From positions 744,001 through 808,000 of the forward strand of contig NZ_CP028271.1 of assembly GCF_009914055.1 (NCBI RefSeq): a stretch of 64,000 nt of DNA, written 5' to 3'. The DNA comes from Mixta intestinalis. GTDB taxonomy: Bacteria; Pseudomonadota; Gammaproteobacteria; Enterobacterales; Enterobacteriaceae. The position numbers and the translations under genes were made by a program. This document shows positions 7,782 through 16,010 of the stretch, piece by piece. A model generated the notes under the pieces. That model worked only from the letters and a program-made list of their open reading frames with translations, was not told where the DNA came from and did no database searches. The number at the start of each line of letters is the position of its first letter. Position 1 is the first letter of the stretch.

Positions 7782-9068
7782 TTATCCCAGCAGTGACCAG
7801 ACGATTGCCGAGATAGAAATCAGTCCGATCAGTACCACGAAGATGTTGCTCAGCGCACCGCTGTAGCGACGCATCGCCGGAACTTTATTGATAGCGTACA
7901 TCGGCATCAGGAACAGCAGCACCGCAATGATCGGGCCGCCAAGCGTCTCGATCATGCCGAGGATGCTTGGGTTCCACGTAGCAACCAGCCAGGTGGTCAG
8001 CAGCATAAACAGCGCGGTCAGGCGGTTCAGCTTGTTTTCGTTAATGGTCTTGCCGCGTCCACGCAGCGATTTAATGATCAGGCCGTTGAAGCCTTCACGT
8101 GCGCCCAGATAGTGACCAAGGAAAGATTTGGTGATCGCTACCATTGCCACAATCGGTGCCAGCCATGCCATCATCGGCGTATTAAAGTGGTTCGCCAGAT
8201 AAGAGAGGATCGAGATGTTCTGCGCTTTCGCCTCCGCCAGATTGGCAGGAGAAAGGGAGAGCACGCAGCTGAAGACGAAGAACATCACCGTCAGCACCAT
8301 CATCACATGGCTGAACGCCAGGATGCGTGAACATTTAGCCTCGGCTTCTTCGCCATACTCTTCACGTTTCGCGACGGCGAAAGCGGAGATAATCGGTGAG
8401 TGGTTAAAGGAGAAAACCATTACCGGCAGCGCCAGCCACATGGTCATCATCAGGCCATCGCCGTTGCCGCTCAGCGAAGCTTCCTGGAAAATTGCCGTGC
8501 TCCAGTTAGGGATCAGCCACAGCGCCAGCAGCATCAGTACGGCAACAAAAGGGAACACCAGCAGGCTCATGGTTTTGACAATCGCTTCTTTACCGAAGCG
8601 GATAATCATCATCAGGCCGACAATCAGCAGCAGCGACAGCAGTACGCGCGGCGGTGCCTGGATATGCAGCTGGTTGGTCAGGAAACTCTCTACCGTATTA
8701 GTGATCGCTACGCTGTAAACCAGCAGAATTGGGTAGATCGCAAAGAAATAGAGCAGCGTAATAACTTTACCTGCGCCCGTACCGAAATGTTCTTCCACCA
8801 CCTCGGTAATATCTTCACCCGGATTGCTGCCTGACAGCACGAAGCGACACAGGCCGCGGTGCGAAAAGTAGGTCATCGGAAAAGCCAGCAGCGCCATGAT
8901 AATAAGCGGAACCAGTCCACCAATCCCGGCATTGATGGGCAGGAACAGTACGCCTGCGCCAATTGCTGTGCCATAAAGTCCCAGCATCCACATTGTATCG
9001 GTTTTACGCCATGCCCTGGCGTTTACTGCCGTCTGTCCGGTCTGGATTGCGGTTTGCTGTGAGGCCAT
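7782..9068 (-). CDS. sdaC: Serine:proton symporter SdaC
   Basis: A 428-residue inner-membrane transporter of the hydroxy/aromatic amino acid permease (HAAAP) family with about 11 membrane segments. It is very close to E. coli SdaC: AWRKTDTMWMLGLYGTAIGA, the FSFNHSPIISAFAVAKREEY loop, and GHYLGAREGFNG. It imports L-serine with protons. I chose the ATG at 9068 because GGAG stands six bases before it; an upstream in-frame ATG at 9080 overlaps that site. In E. coli sdaC is followed by the serine deaminase gene sdaB; here it stands alone next to dacC. A CRP-like site lies at 9226-9239. Confidence 0.93.
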   Translation of the reverse strand: MASQQTAIQTGQTAVNARAWRKTDTMWMLGLYGTAIGAGVLFLPINAGIGGLVPLIIMALLAFPMTYFSHRGLCRFVLSGSNPGEDITEVVEEHFGTGAGKVITLLYFFAIYPILLVYSVAITNTVESFLTNQLHIQAPPRVLLSLLLIVGLMMIIRFGKEAIVKTMSLLVFPFVAVLMLLALWLIPNWSTAIFQEASLSGNGDGLMMTMWLALPVMVFSFNHSPIISAFAVAKREEYGEEAEAKCSRILAFSHVMMVLTVMFFVFSCVLSLSPANLAEAKAQNISILSYLANHFNTPMMAWLAPIVAMVAITKSFLGHYLGAREGFNGLIIKSLRGRGKTINENKLNRLTALFMLLTTWLVATWNPSILGMIETLGGPIIAVLLFLMPMYAINKVPAMRRYSGALSNIFVVLIGLISISAIVWSLLG

Positions 9069-9080
9069 TACCATCTCCAT

Positions 9081-9553
9081 AAATAACGTATAAATACCAA
9101 ACCAACGGCGTAGAGCGCTGCGCGCCCATTATTTCGCCTTTGGTAAATAAAAAATGGGAGTCCACTTTCGCGGCACACTCTACCATTATCGAAATAAGTT
9201 AAAAGTGCTGACCTGTCGTTAACAGGTGATAAAGATCACAATCCTGAAAATAATTCAGGTTTGATAATCTGAAAGTCTAATTATTTACAATTAAATTCGC
9301 TGGTGTTGATGAAATTTATAGATTAAAAAACTGTGTTTTAGCTATTTTTTCAGCGTGATATCATTTTGCTGCTGTCTGTTTTTTGTACTGAGAAGTCTTT
9401 GTAGCCTTTATTTATCAGCTACTTATTCATTTGAATGTTTAAGTTTATTGATTTTGCGCAATGAAAAAGGAAAAGTATGCAGAAAAGAAGCGTTCTTTGC
9501 GCAATAAATAAGAGCAGGCGATGAAATAAAGTCAAACAGCCGAACTGAAAAAG
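9081..9553. other. AT-rich intergenic region upstream of sdaC
   Basis: About 470 bp without a recognisable gene. It carries the sdaC promoter region, including a CRP-like palindrome, and then a poorly structured AT-rich stretch (9270-9530) in which I see nothing specific. Confidence 0.5.
9226..9239. promoter_or_regulatory. Candidate CRP-cAMP site upstream of sdaC
   Basis: GTGATAAAGATCAC is a symmetrical match to the CRP core (GTGA-N6-TCAC), about 160 bp before the sdaC start. E. coli sdaC is CRP-activated, which supports the reading. Confidence 0.5.
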
Positions 9554-9574
9554 CGGGCCCAAAAAATGGACCCG
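9554..9574 (-). terminator. Terminator downstream of ybjG
   Basis: On the minus strand CGGGTCC pairs with GGGCCCG around an AT loop and is followed by CTTTTTC, just after the ybjG stop codon. Confidence 0.8.
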
Positions 9575-9587
9575 TAAGCAAATGTAT

Positions 9588-10187
9588 TTAATTACGTACC
9601 CAGCCTTTTCTGATAGGGATAGAAAAAAGCAGACGATAAATCTGATGTAAGCATTTCATTAACGGTTCGCCGTACCAGGGCCAGGCCATTTGCGAGAACA
9701 GACAGCCCAACATGCCTACCAGCAATCCGCCCAGCATATCCATCGGCCAGTGGACGCCGAGATAGACGCGTGACCAGGCGATAGCGCCGCCGATAACCAG
9801 AAGCAGCACGCCGGACCAGACGCGATGCCAGAAGATAAACGCCAGCGCAAAGGTAAAAATAGTGGTGCCATGATCGCTGGGATAGGAGTCGTCCGGCGCA
9901 TGCGACAAAAACTGATGGCCGAAGCCAATAGCGAAAGGACGCGGATGAGGAAACAGCTGACCGATACACCAGGAGATCGCCAGCGCATAGAGCAGGGCTA
10001 TGCCGGTTTTCAGCACCAGGGCGCGCATTTCGCTGTGCGGCCCCCACAGCCAGAGCGCAACGATCAGCAGCGGCACAATGGCGATTAAATCTTTGGCGAT
10101 AAAGGTCGCCAGTTGCAGTAACCAGGCCGCAGAATCCGGCGTGGCGTTGATCCAGAGAAACAGCATCCGGTTCAACTCTTCCATCAT
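9588..10187 (-). CDS. ybjG: Undecaprenyl-diphosphate phosphatase (YbjG/BcrC-like, PAP2)
   Basis: A 199-residue inner-membrane PAP2 phosphatase matching E. coli YbjG through its length, including the tail PIRKGWVRN. The three phosphatase motifs are KDLIAIV...PHPRPF, PSDHGT and SRVYLGVHWPMDM. The enzyme recycles undecaprenyl diphosphate on the periplasmic side and gives bacitracin tolerance in relatives. The start at 10187 overlaps the stop of the preceding gene (TAATG), which implies translational coupling; a second Met follows immediately. A longer frame from 10271 would overlap the upstream gene by 84 bases, and its extra residues do not match YbjG. Confidence 0.9.
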   Translation of the reverse strand: MMEELNRMLFLWINATPDSAAWLLQLATFIAKDLIAIVPLLIVALWLWGPHSEMRALVLKTGIALLYALAISWCIGQLFPHPRPFAIGFGHQFLSHAPDDSYPSDHGTTIFTFALAFIFWHRVWSGVLLLVIGGAIAWSRVYLGVHWPMDMLGGLLVGMLGCLFSQMAWPWYGEPLMKCLHQIYRLLFSIPIRKGWVRN

Positions 10188-10924
10188 TATTTCATCCTCA
10201 TCTTTTCGGTCAGGTGCGTAACGCATCCGTAAATCAACAGCTGTACCAGCCAAACCCACCAGCCAGCCCATAAGTTATGGGACAGAAAATGTGCACCGCG
10301 CATCATCTGCCCGTAGCCCATTATCAAGCCCAGCGCGATCGCGCCCCCCCAGCAGAGCCAGGCCATTTTCGGACGCGTCGGCCAGTAAAGAAAGAACAGC
10401 GCCATTAAACTGAAGCCGCTGGAAGCGTGACCGCCGGGAAAACAGCGTCCGGGGCCGCTCTCCAGTGGCGTGGTGCCCAGCAGTGGATAAGAAAACGCCT
10501 TGCCGCCGTAGGCCACCAGATCCCACGGACAGGAGTGCGCGCTGGTAGCTTTCAGCACGCCAACCGCCAGCGCACCGGCTCCCGTTAACAACGCCACCAG
10601 GATCCAGCGTGGCTGGCGACGCAGCACGCCCGCAACCAGCAACGTTACGCCAGTCGCAATAACGAGATCTTTCAGCAGGCGATGGTTAATCAGATCCAGC
10701 CAGCGGTTGTCTTTCCACGGAAAACTCTGCGTCAGCGGATCGAACCAGTAGTCGGTTAACGCATTATCCAGGCTGCCGTCCCGTGCCAGCCACAAAAACA
10801 GCAGGCCGAAAAACGTCAGTAAAACAGCGTGGATAGCGTAGAAGCGTCCCGATAAAGGGTAAAGTGCCTTAATCCTAATCGCGGAGGATGTTTCGTGTTG
10901 GTTTAACTTTGATGTCAGTTGCAT
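10187..10924 (-). CDS. PAP2-family membrane phosphatase, possible lipid phosphatase
   Basis: A 245-residue membrane protein with about six hydrophobic segments. It carries PAP2-type motifs in an atypical form: SAHSCPWDL in place of the usual KxxxxxxRP, FPGGHASSGF in place of PSGH, and MRGAHFLSHNLW in place of SRxxxxxHxxxD. It is unlike E. coli LpxT or PgpB in sequence; the substrate is unknown, and lipid A or isoprenyl phosphates are the usual possibilities. The open frame extends to 11029, but that extension would run through the RybB terminator, so I start at the Met at 10924; no strong ribosome binding site is visible there. It is coupled to ybjG through a TAATG overlap. Confidence 0.8.
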   Translation of the reverse strand: MQLTSKLNQHETSSAIRIKALYPLSGRFYAIHAVLLTFFGLLFLWLARDGSLDNALTDYWFDPLTQSFPWKDNRWLDLINHRLLKDLVIATGVTLLVAGVLRRQPRWILVALLTGAGALAVGVLKATSAHSCPWDLVAYGGKAFSYPLLGTTPLESGPGRCFPGGHASSGFSLMALFFLYWPTRPKMAWLCWGGAIALGLIMGYGQMMRGAHFLSHNLWAGWWVWLVQLLIYGCVTHLTEKMRMK

Positions 10925-11010
10925 GACGGTGCCCGTGCAGAAACCAGGCTGACTATAGTGACGAGCGGCGCTTAAGAAAACATTAAGAAAGGGTAATGAA
11001 AGACAGGTAT

Positions 11011-11075
11011 AAAAAAACCCGCTAATCATCGATTAACGGGCTCCACAATTTGGGATTTCAAAGAAAAGCAGTGGC
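11011..11075 (-). ncRNA. rybB: RybB small regulatory RNA
   Basis: Read on the minus strand the sequence starts GCCACTGCTTTTCTTTGA, identical in its first 18 bases to E. coli RybB as I remember it. That end is the seed that pairs with outer-membrane porin mRNAs. TGTGGAGCCC follows, as in E. coli, then a terminator stem (11018-11040: CCCGTTAATC/GATTAGCGGG, three-base loop) and seven U residues. The predicted length of about 65 nt is shorter than the roughly 80 nt of E. coli because the terminator hairpin is smaller. Position downstream of ybjL on the same strand is conserved. RybB is an Hfq-dependent repressor of porin synthesis under envelope stress. Confidence 0.93.
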
Positions 11076-11081
11076 ACTTAT

Positions 11082-11108
11082 TCAGACTACCCGCCCGGCA
11101 AGAAGTTC
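11082..11108 (-). promoter_or_regulatory. Sigma-E promoter of rybB
   Basis: A -35 element GAACTT (11103-11108) and a -10 element GTCTGA (11082-11087) are separated by 15 bases and end six bases before the RybB 5' end at 11075. This is a close match to sigma-E promoters and agrees with sigma-E control of rybB in E. coli. Confidence 0.88.
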
Positions 11109-11129
11109 GGGAGGGCGTTAAATTATTTT

Positions 11130-12818
11130 TTAACCGCCAAGCACCGGCCAGATAATCACAATCAACGTACCCGCCAGGGTCAGCAGAACGTTGGCGATGG
11201 CGTAGGTGCCAGCATAGCCCAGCGCCGGGATATTACTGCGTGCGGTATCGCTGATAATTTCCATTGCTGGCGCACAGGTGCGTGCGCCCATGATGGCACC
11301 GAACAGCAGAGCGCGGTTCATACGCAGCACATAGGCACCGAACAGGTAGCAGAGCACTACCGGCAACAGGCTCACCGCCAGGCCGCTCAGCAGCATCAGC
11401 AGGCCGGTTTCTCCCAGGCCTTCCCCTATTCCGCTGCCCGCGCTCAGGCCGACGCCCGCCATAAAGACCATCAGGCCAAACTCTTTCACCATGGTGAGCG
11501 CACCCTGCGGAATATAGCCGAAGGTAGGATGGTTGGCGCGCAGGAAGCCGAGCATGATACCGGCAAACAGCAGGCCCGCCGCGTTACCGATACCGAAGCT
11601 GAAAGCGCTGAACTGGAAGCTCACCATGCCGATCATCAGGCCGATAATAAAGAAGGCGCAGAAGGCAAGCAGGTCAGTAACCTGGCTGTGAATAGAGATA
11701 AAGCCGATGCGATCTGCCAGGCTTTTCACCCGTCGCGCTTCGCCGCTGACCTGGAGTACATCACCTTTGTTCAGCATGATGCTGTCATCGATCGGCATTT
11801 CAATCTGGCTACGGATTACGCGGTTAAGGAAGCAGCCGTGATCGGTAAGCTTCAGGTGGCTGAGGCGCTTGTTTACCGCATTATGATTTTTCACCACGAT
11901 CTCTTCGGTTACGATGCGCATATCCAGCAGATCGCGATCGAACACCTCTTTACCGTTGCGGAAGCTGGGATCAAGGCGCGCATGAGCGTCAGGATAGCCC
12001 ACCAGCGAGATCTCGTCACCCAGCTGTAAGACTGCGTCACCGTCGGGACTCGCCAGAATACCGTTGCGGCGAATACGTTCGATATAGCAGCCGGTCTGGC
12101 GATAGATACCCAGCTCGCGCAGATTTTTGCCATCCGCCCAGGCAACCAGCTCAGGGCCGACGCGATAGGCGCGGATCACCGGCAGATAGACTTTGCGCTG
12201 GCTGTCGGTATCCAGGCCGCGCTCGCGTGCAATTTGCTGGGCGCAGGTAGAGAGATCCTGATGTTGCAGGCGCGGCAGATAGCGAGCGCCGAAAATCAGG
12301 CTAACCAGGCCCACCAGATAGGTGAGGGCGTAGCCGAGACTGAGGTGATCCTGCATCTGGCCCAGCAGCTGATTATCATTCATCGACTGGCGCAGCGTAT
12401 CGCCCGCGCCGACCAGCACCGGCGTTGAGGTCATGGAGCCTGCCAGCATACCCGCCGTCAGGCCGATATCCCAGCCAAATGCTTTACCCAGACCCAACGC
12501 CAACAACATGGCACTGCTGACCATTACCAGCGCCAGCATCAGATAATTTTTGCCGTCGCGAAAAAAGATCGAAAAAAAATTGGGTCCAGCCTCTACGCCG
12601 ACGCAAAAAATAAACAGCATAAATCCCAGACTAAGCGCATCGGTATTAATTCCAAAGTGCTGTTGCCCAAGTAATAGTGAAACCACTAAAACACCAATGG
12701 AATTACCAAGTTGCACTGAACCGAGGCGTAATTTTCCCAGGCACAGGCCTAAAGCCAGTACGACGAATAATAACAAAATATCATTACGGCTTAACAAATC
12801 TGCGACGTTTATATTCAC
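11130..12818 (-). CDS. ybjL: YbjL, aspartate:alanine exchanger-family transporter
   Basis: A 562-residue inner-membrane protein nearly identical in layout to E. coli YbjL (561 residues). Two transmembrane halves of the AAE (AspT/YidE) type flank two cytoplasmic TrkA-C/RCK domains (about residues 200-290 and 295-375). Characteristic stretches are GFMLFIFCVGVEAGPNFF near 66-83, the repeat-like GLMVFMAGVGLSAGSG in the second half, and GARTCAPAMEIISDTARS near the end. The substrate is unknown; relatives export amino acids or dicarboxylates. Its stop lies 55 bp before rybB, and the rybB promoter occupies the gap. Confidence 0.93.
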   Translation of the reverse strand: MNINVADLLSRNDILLLFVVLALGLCLGKLRLGSVQLGNSIGVLVVSLLLGQQHFGINTDALSLGFMLFIFCVGVEAGPNFFSIFFRDGKNYLMLALVMVSSAMLLALGLGKAFGWDIGLTAGMLAGSMTSTPVLVGAGDTLRQSMNDNQLLGQMQDHLSLGYALTYLVGLVSLIFGARYLPRLQHQDLSTCAQQIARERGLDTDSQRKVYLPVIRAYRVGPELVAWADGKNLRELGIYRQTGCYIERIRRNGILASPDGDAVLQLGDEISLVGYPDAHARLDPSFRNGKEVFDRDLLDMRIVTEEIVVKNHNAVNKRLSHLKLTDHGCFLNRVIRSQIEMPIDDSIMLNKGDVLQVSGEARRVKSLADRIGFISIHSQVTDLLAFCAFFIIGLMIGMVSFQFSAFSFGIGNAAGLLFAGIMLGFLRANHPTFGYIPQGALTMVKEFGLMVFMAGVGLSAGSGIGEGLGETGLLMLLSGLAVSLLPVVLCYLFGAYVLRMNRALLFGAIMGARTCAPAMEIISDTARSNIPALGYAGTYAIANVLLTLAGTLIVIIWPVLGG

Positions 12819-13107
12819 GTATTAACTTCTTGTTTACCAGTAACTTGTTGAAAGACCTGAATTTCCAGGCTAACGTTAATTCCTGTAAGCGCTATGGCGA
12901 ACCGTGCAGGTTACAGTTTCGAAAGCGATATTCAGGAGCATATATCAAAGGCGTTCATTTTATTCATTTATCCTTCGAACCACCAGCAGAAAGCTATAGT
13001 AAATCTGATTTTTTATTAACTATTTACTGTTAAAACTTTAACAGATTTATCGTAAGCGATTATTTTCTTAGAAGGTCCTGGTTAGCAGAAATAAACGAGG
13101 GAATTTT

Positions 13108-13482
13108 ATGCTGTGGTATAGCGTCCGCTGGCCGGGCGTAATGTTATGTACGACACTTTATTGCGCAACCTTTATGCTGGCGCGTTATAGTGGCGGAGAG
13201 GAGGCTTCCGGGCACTCTTCTGAGCAAACTGGCCTGCTGCTGTTTATGTTGCCCGGCCTGATCGCCGCGTTGATTAACCGTCGTACGCCGCTGATGCATG
13301 CCTTGTTAGCCGCACTCGCGGCAACGCCCTGCTGTTTAATGATCGGATTTAGCAGAGCCTTTATTTCTCAGTCGCTGTTACAGGAGCTGGCCTGGCTTAC
13401 CAGCGCGGTGTTCTGGTGTGGTTCCGGCGCGCTGCTGGTCATGCTGTGGCGCGCGCTGGCGGCTTCCCGTCTGACACGCTGA
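13108..13482 (+). CDS. ybjM: YbjM, small inner-membrane protein
   Basis: A 124-residue protein with about four hydrophobic segments. It matches E. coli YbjM in length, place and in LLLFMLPGLIAALINRR and LQELAWLTSAVFWCGSGALL. Function is unknown. It is divergent from ybjL and convergent with grxA. Confidence 0.88.
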   Translation: MLWYSVRWPGVMLCTTLYCATFMLARYSGGEEASGHSSEQTGLLLFMLPGLIAALINRRTPLMHALLAALAATPCCLMIGFSRAFISQSLLQELAWLTSAVFWCGSGALLVMLWRALAASRLTR

Positions 13483-13489
13483 GTGATAA

Positions 13490-13528
13490 AAAAAACCGGC
13501 CCGCTGCGGCACAGCGAGCCGGTTTTTT
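13490..13528. terminator. Bidirectional terminator between ybjM and grxA
   Basis: AAAAAACCGGC and GCCGGTTTTTT flank a GC-rich inner hairpin, giving oligo-T tails in both directions. Confidence 0.88.
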
Positions 13529-13540
13529 TATGCCTGAAAA

Positions 13541-13798
13541 TCACCAGGCCAGGTTGGCTTTGGTCCAGGCGTTGAAGTCGGTAAAGCCGCCGATATGTTG
13601 GTCATCGACAAAAATCTGCGGCACGGTTTCTACCGGCTTGCCGACGGTTTTTTCCAGATCCGCTTTGGTGATGCCTTCCGCCTGGATATCGACATAGCGG
13701 AAGTTAAAGTCGTCGCGCTCGGCGGTCAGCTTTTCTGCCAGCTCTTTCGCCCGTACGCACCAGGGGCAGCCTGGACGACCAAAAATGACTGCAAGCAT
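13541..13798 (-). CDS. grxA: Glutaredoxin 1
   Basis: An 85-residue thioltransferase matching E. coli Grx1 in length. The active site is CPWC at residues 11-14, where E. coli has CPYC. The glutathione-binding elements TVPQIFVDDQ (cis-proline) and GGFTDF are intact. It reduces ribonucleotide reductase and protein disulfides using glutathione. It is divergent from ybjC; in E. coli OxyR controls this intergenic region. Confidence 0.95.
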   Translation of the reverse strand: MLAVIFGRPGCPWCVRAKELAEKLTAERDDFNFRYVDIQAEGITKADLEKTVGKPVETVPQIFVDDQHIGGFTDFNAWTKANLAW

Positions 13799-14004
13799 CG
13801 GTATCTCCTTTCGTCATGTCACATTTTTGTGTGAAATATGTCACACTTTTAAAACTGCTGAGCGCATGATGAACCGTAGCCGGTGCCATTGTAAAGAAGG
13901 CTCTGCCTGTTGATCCAATGCGTGCAGGCTATTCATCGCTGGGCCAGTTACGCTTTAATATAAAAGCTATATCACAGCCAGAACGCCAGAAAAGGAGAAA
14001 TCCA

Positions 14005-14292
14005 GTGAAATACGCTTTGCAGTTGCCTAAAACGGTGCTGATACTGGAGGCCGCTGGCATTTTGCTGCTGATACTGGCTTTTTTAATCATTCAGCGGCTG
14101 GTGCCGTTGCCCGTCGGCTGGTCCGGACGGGGCATCGCCACCGCGCTGTTTTTTACCGGTATCGCCCTGATGCTGCCCGCCGCCATTGCGCTGATCTGGC
14201 GTACGGCGCAGGCTATCGCCCCTGAGCTTTTTGGCCGTCGTCGCGGCGATACCTCAAAAACTGACGGAGATTCTCATGACGCCGACTATTGA
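14005..14292 (+). CDS. ybjC: YbjC, small membrane protein (DUF1418)
   Basis: A 95-residue protein, the same length as E. coli YbjC, with two hydrophobic segments (LEAAGILLLILAFL and ATALFFTGIALMLPAAI). I place the start at GTG 14005 because AAAGGAG stands a few bases upstream and KxxLPKTVLILE aligns with the E. coli N-terminus. A longer frame from 13918 lacks this support. The end overlaps nfsA by 17 bases. Function unknown. Confidence 0.85.
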   Translation: MKYALQLPKTVLILEAAGILLLILAFLIIQRLVPLPVGWSGRGIATALFFTGIALMLPAAIALIWRTAQAIAPELFGRRRGDTSKTDGDSHDADY

Positions 14293-14998
14293 GCTGTTAC
14301 GTACGCATCGTTCGATTCGTTCCTTTACCGATCAACCGATTAGCGAGGAGCAGCGTGAGGCGATTATCGCCGCCGCCCAGTCAGCCTCTACTTCCAGCTT
14401 TTTACAGTGTTCTTCTATTATTCGTATTACCGATAAGGCGCTGCGTGAGCAGCTGGTAACGCTGAGCGGTGGTCAGCAATATGTGGCGCAGGCGGCGGAA
14501 TTTTGGGTCTTCTGCGCCGATTTTCAGCGCAACCTGCAAATTTGCCCGGAGGCAAAACTGGGCATGGCGGAACAGCTGCTGCTGGGCTGCGTCGACACGG
14601 CGATTATGGGACAGAATGCGATGATTGCCGCCGAATCGCTGGGGCTGGGCGGCGTCTATATTGGCGGTATTCGTAATAATATTGCGCAGGTGACCGAGCT
14701 GCTGGCGCTGCCGCAGCATGTGCTGCCGCTGTTTGGCATGTGCCTGGGCTGGCCGCAGCATGCACCCGATCTGAAGCCGCGTATGCCTGCCGCTATGTTA
14801 GTGCATGAAAACCGTTATCAGCCGCTGGATCGTCAACAGCTGGAAGCGTACGATCGCCAGCTGGAAGCCTATTATCAGCAGCGCGACAGCAATCAGCGCA
14901 GCGATAACTTCAGCAACCATATTCGTCGCACCATTGTGCGTGAGAGCCGTCCTTTTATGCTTGATTACCTGCATAAGCAGGGTTGGGCAACCCGGTAA
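14276..14998 (+). CDS. nfsA: NADPH nitroreductase, major oxygen-insensitive (NfsA)
   Basis: A 240-residue FMN flavoprotein matching E. coli NfsA from MTPTIELLRTHRSIRSFTD to the tail LDYLHKQGWATR. The FMN-binding patches HRSIRSF and SSSFLQCSSI and the GGVYIGGIRNN segment are present. It reduces nitroaromatics, quinones and chromate using NADPH. The start at 14276 is chosen by alignment; an upstream in-frame Met at 14231 would add 15 residues. It overlaps ybjC and is followed 20 bp later by rimK, forming the conserved ybjC-nfsA-rimK-ybjN order. Confidence 0.95.
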   Translation: MTPTIELLRTHRSIRSFTDQPISEEQREAIIAAAQSASTSSFLQCSSIIRITDKALREQLVTLSGGQQYVAQAAEFWVFCADFQRNLQICPEAKLGMAEQLLLGCVDTAIMGQNAMIAAESLGLGGVYIGGIRNNIAQVTELLALPQHVLPLFGMCLGWPQHAPDLKPRMPAAMLVHENRYQPLDRQQLEAYDRQLEAYYQQRDSNQRSDNFSNHIRRTIVRESRPFMLDYLHKQGWATR

Positions 14999-15018
14999 TG
15001 ACAGGCGGAGACCTTCGG

Positions 15019-15921
15019 TTGAAAATTGCCATTCTTTCCCGTGACGCCGCGCTTTACTCCTGTAAGCGTCTGCGGGAGGCCGCGCTGGAGCGCGGTCATC
15101 AGGTCGAGATTGTCGACCCGCTTTCCTGCTATATGAATATCAATCCCGCTTCGGCGGCGGTGCATTACCGCGGGCGGGCGTTGGATGATTTCGATGCGGT
15201 TATTCCGCGCATCGGATCGGCCACCACCTTTTACGGTACTGCGGTGCTGCGTCAGTTCGAGATGTGCGGCAGCTATCCGCTCAATGAGTCGGTAGCGATC
15301 ACCCGCGCGCGTGACAAGCTGCGCTCGCTACAGCTGCTGGCGCGTCAGGGTATCGATATGCCGGTTACCGGCTTTGCCCATTCGCCCGACGATACCCGCG
15401 ATCTGATTGAGATGGTGGGTGGCGCGCCGCTGGTGGTTAAGCTGGTAGAGGGCACCCAGGGCATCGGCGTAGTGCTGGCGGAAACCCGCCAGGCAGCGGA
15501 GAGTGTTATCGATGCATTTCGTGGTCTTAACGCGCACATTCTGGTGCAGGAATTTATTAAAGAGGCGAAAGGGTGCGATATTCGCTGCCTGGTAATCGGT
15601 AACGAAGTGGTGGCGGCTATTGAGCGGAAGGCGAAAGAGGGCGATTTCCGCTCTAACCTGCATCGCGGCGGTAGCGCACGTCGCATTGATATTACGCCGC
15701 GTGAACGTGAGATCGCCGTGAAGGCGGCGGCCACGCTGGGTCTGGACGTGGCGGGCGTGGATATTCTGCGCGCGCGACGCGGCCCTCTGGTGATGGAGGT
15801 AAATGCTTCGCCGGGGCTGGAAGGGGTGGAAAAAACTACCGGCCTCGACATTGCCGCCATGATGATTGCGTGGATTGAGCAGCATGCGCGTCCCGGTTTC
15901 AGTCTGAAAACCGGCGGATGA
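15019..15921 (+). CDS. rimK: Ribosomal protein S6 glutamate ligase RimK
   Basis: A 300-residue ATP-grasp ligase, the same length as E. coli RimK. It adds glutamate residues to the C-terminus of ribosomal protein S6. The N-terminus LKIAILSRD aligns if a TTG codon at 15019 is the start; GGAG stands about ten bases upstream. Upstream in-frame ATGs at 14983 and 14998 overlap nfsA and add residues without homology. ATP-grasp features include VVKLVEGTQGIGV, LVQEFIKEAKGCDIRC and VMEVNASPGLEG (metal ligands E and N). Confidence 0.93.
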   Translation: MKIAILSRDAALYSCKRLREAALERGHQVEIVDPLSCYMNINPASAAVHYRGRALDDFDAVIPRIGSATTFYGTAVLRQFEMCGSYPLNESVAITRARDKLRSLQLLARQGIDMPVTGFAHSPDDTRDLIEMVGGAPLVVKLVEGTQGIGVVLAETRQAAESVIDAFRGLNAHILVQEFIKEAKGCDIRCLVIGNEVVAAIERKAKEGDFRSNLHRGGSARRIDITPREREIAVKAAATLGLDVAGVDILRARRGPLVMEVNASPGLEGVEKTTGLDIAAMMIAWIEQHARPGFSLKTGG

Positions 15922-16010
15922 AACGCCTTTTTGACCGGGGGCCGTGGTTTTCACCTTGCTTTTTCCGTAAGCTATTGCCCTTATTTTAACGCGGTATAGG
16001 GCAGTAGTAT

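Noticed and set aside
10925..11029. N-terminal extension of the upstream PAP2 gene
   Set aside because: The extension would start at the edge of the RybB terminator hairpin (11011-11040), so most transcription from upstream stops there; the Met at 10924 gives a normal PAP2 protein.
12677..13033. Plus-strand frame of 118 codons over the ybjL start
   Set aside because: About 40 percent is antisense to ybjL and the rest is intergenic; no motif or ribosome binding site.
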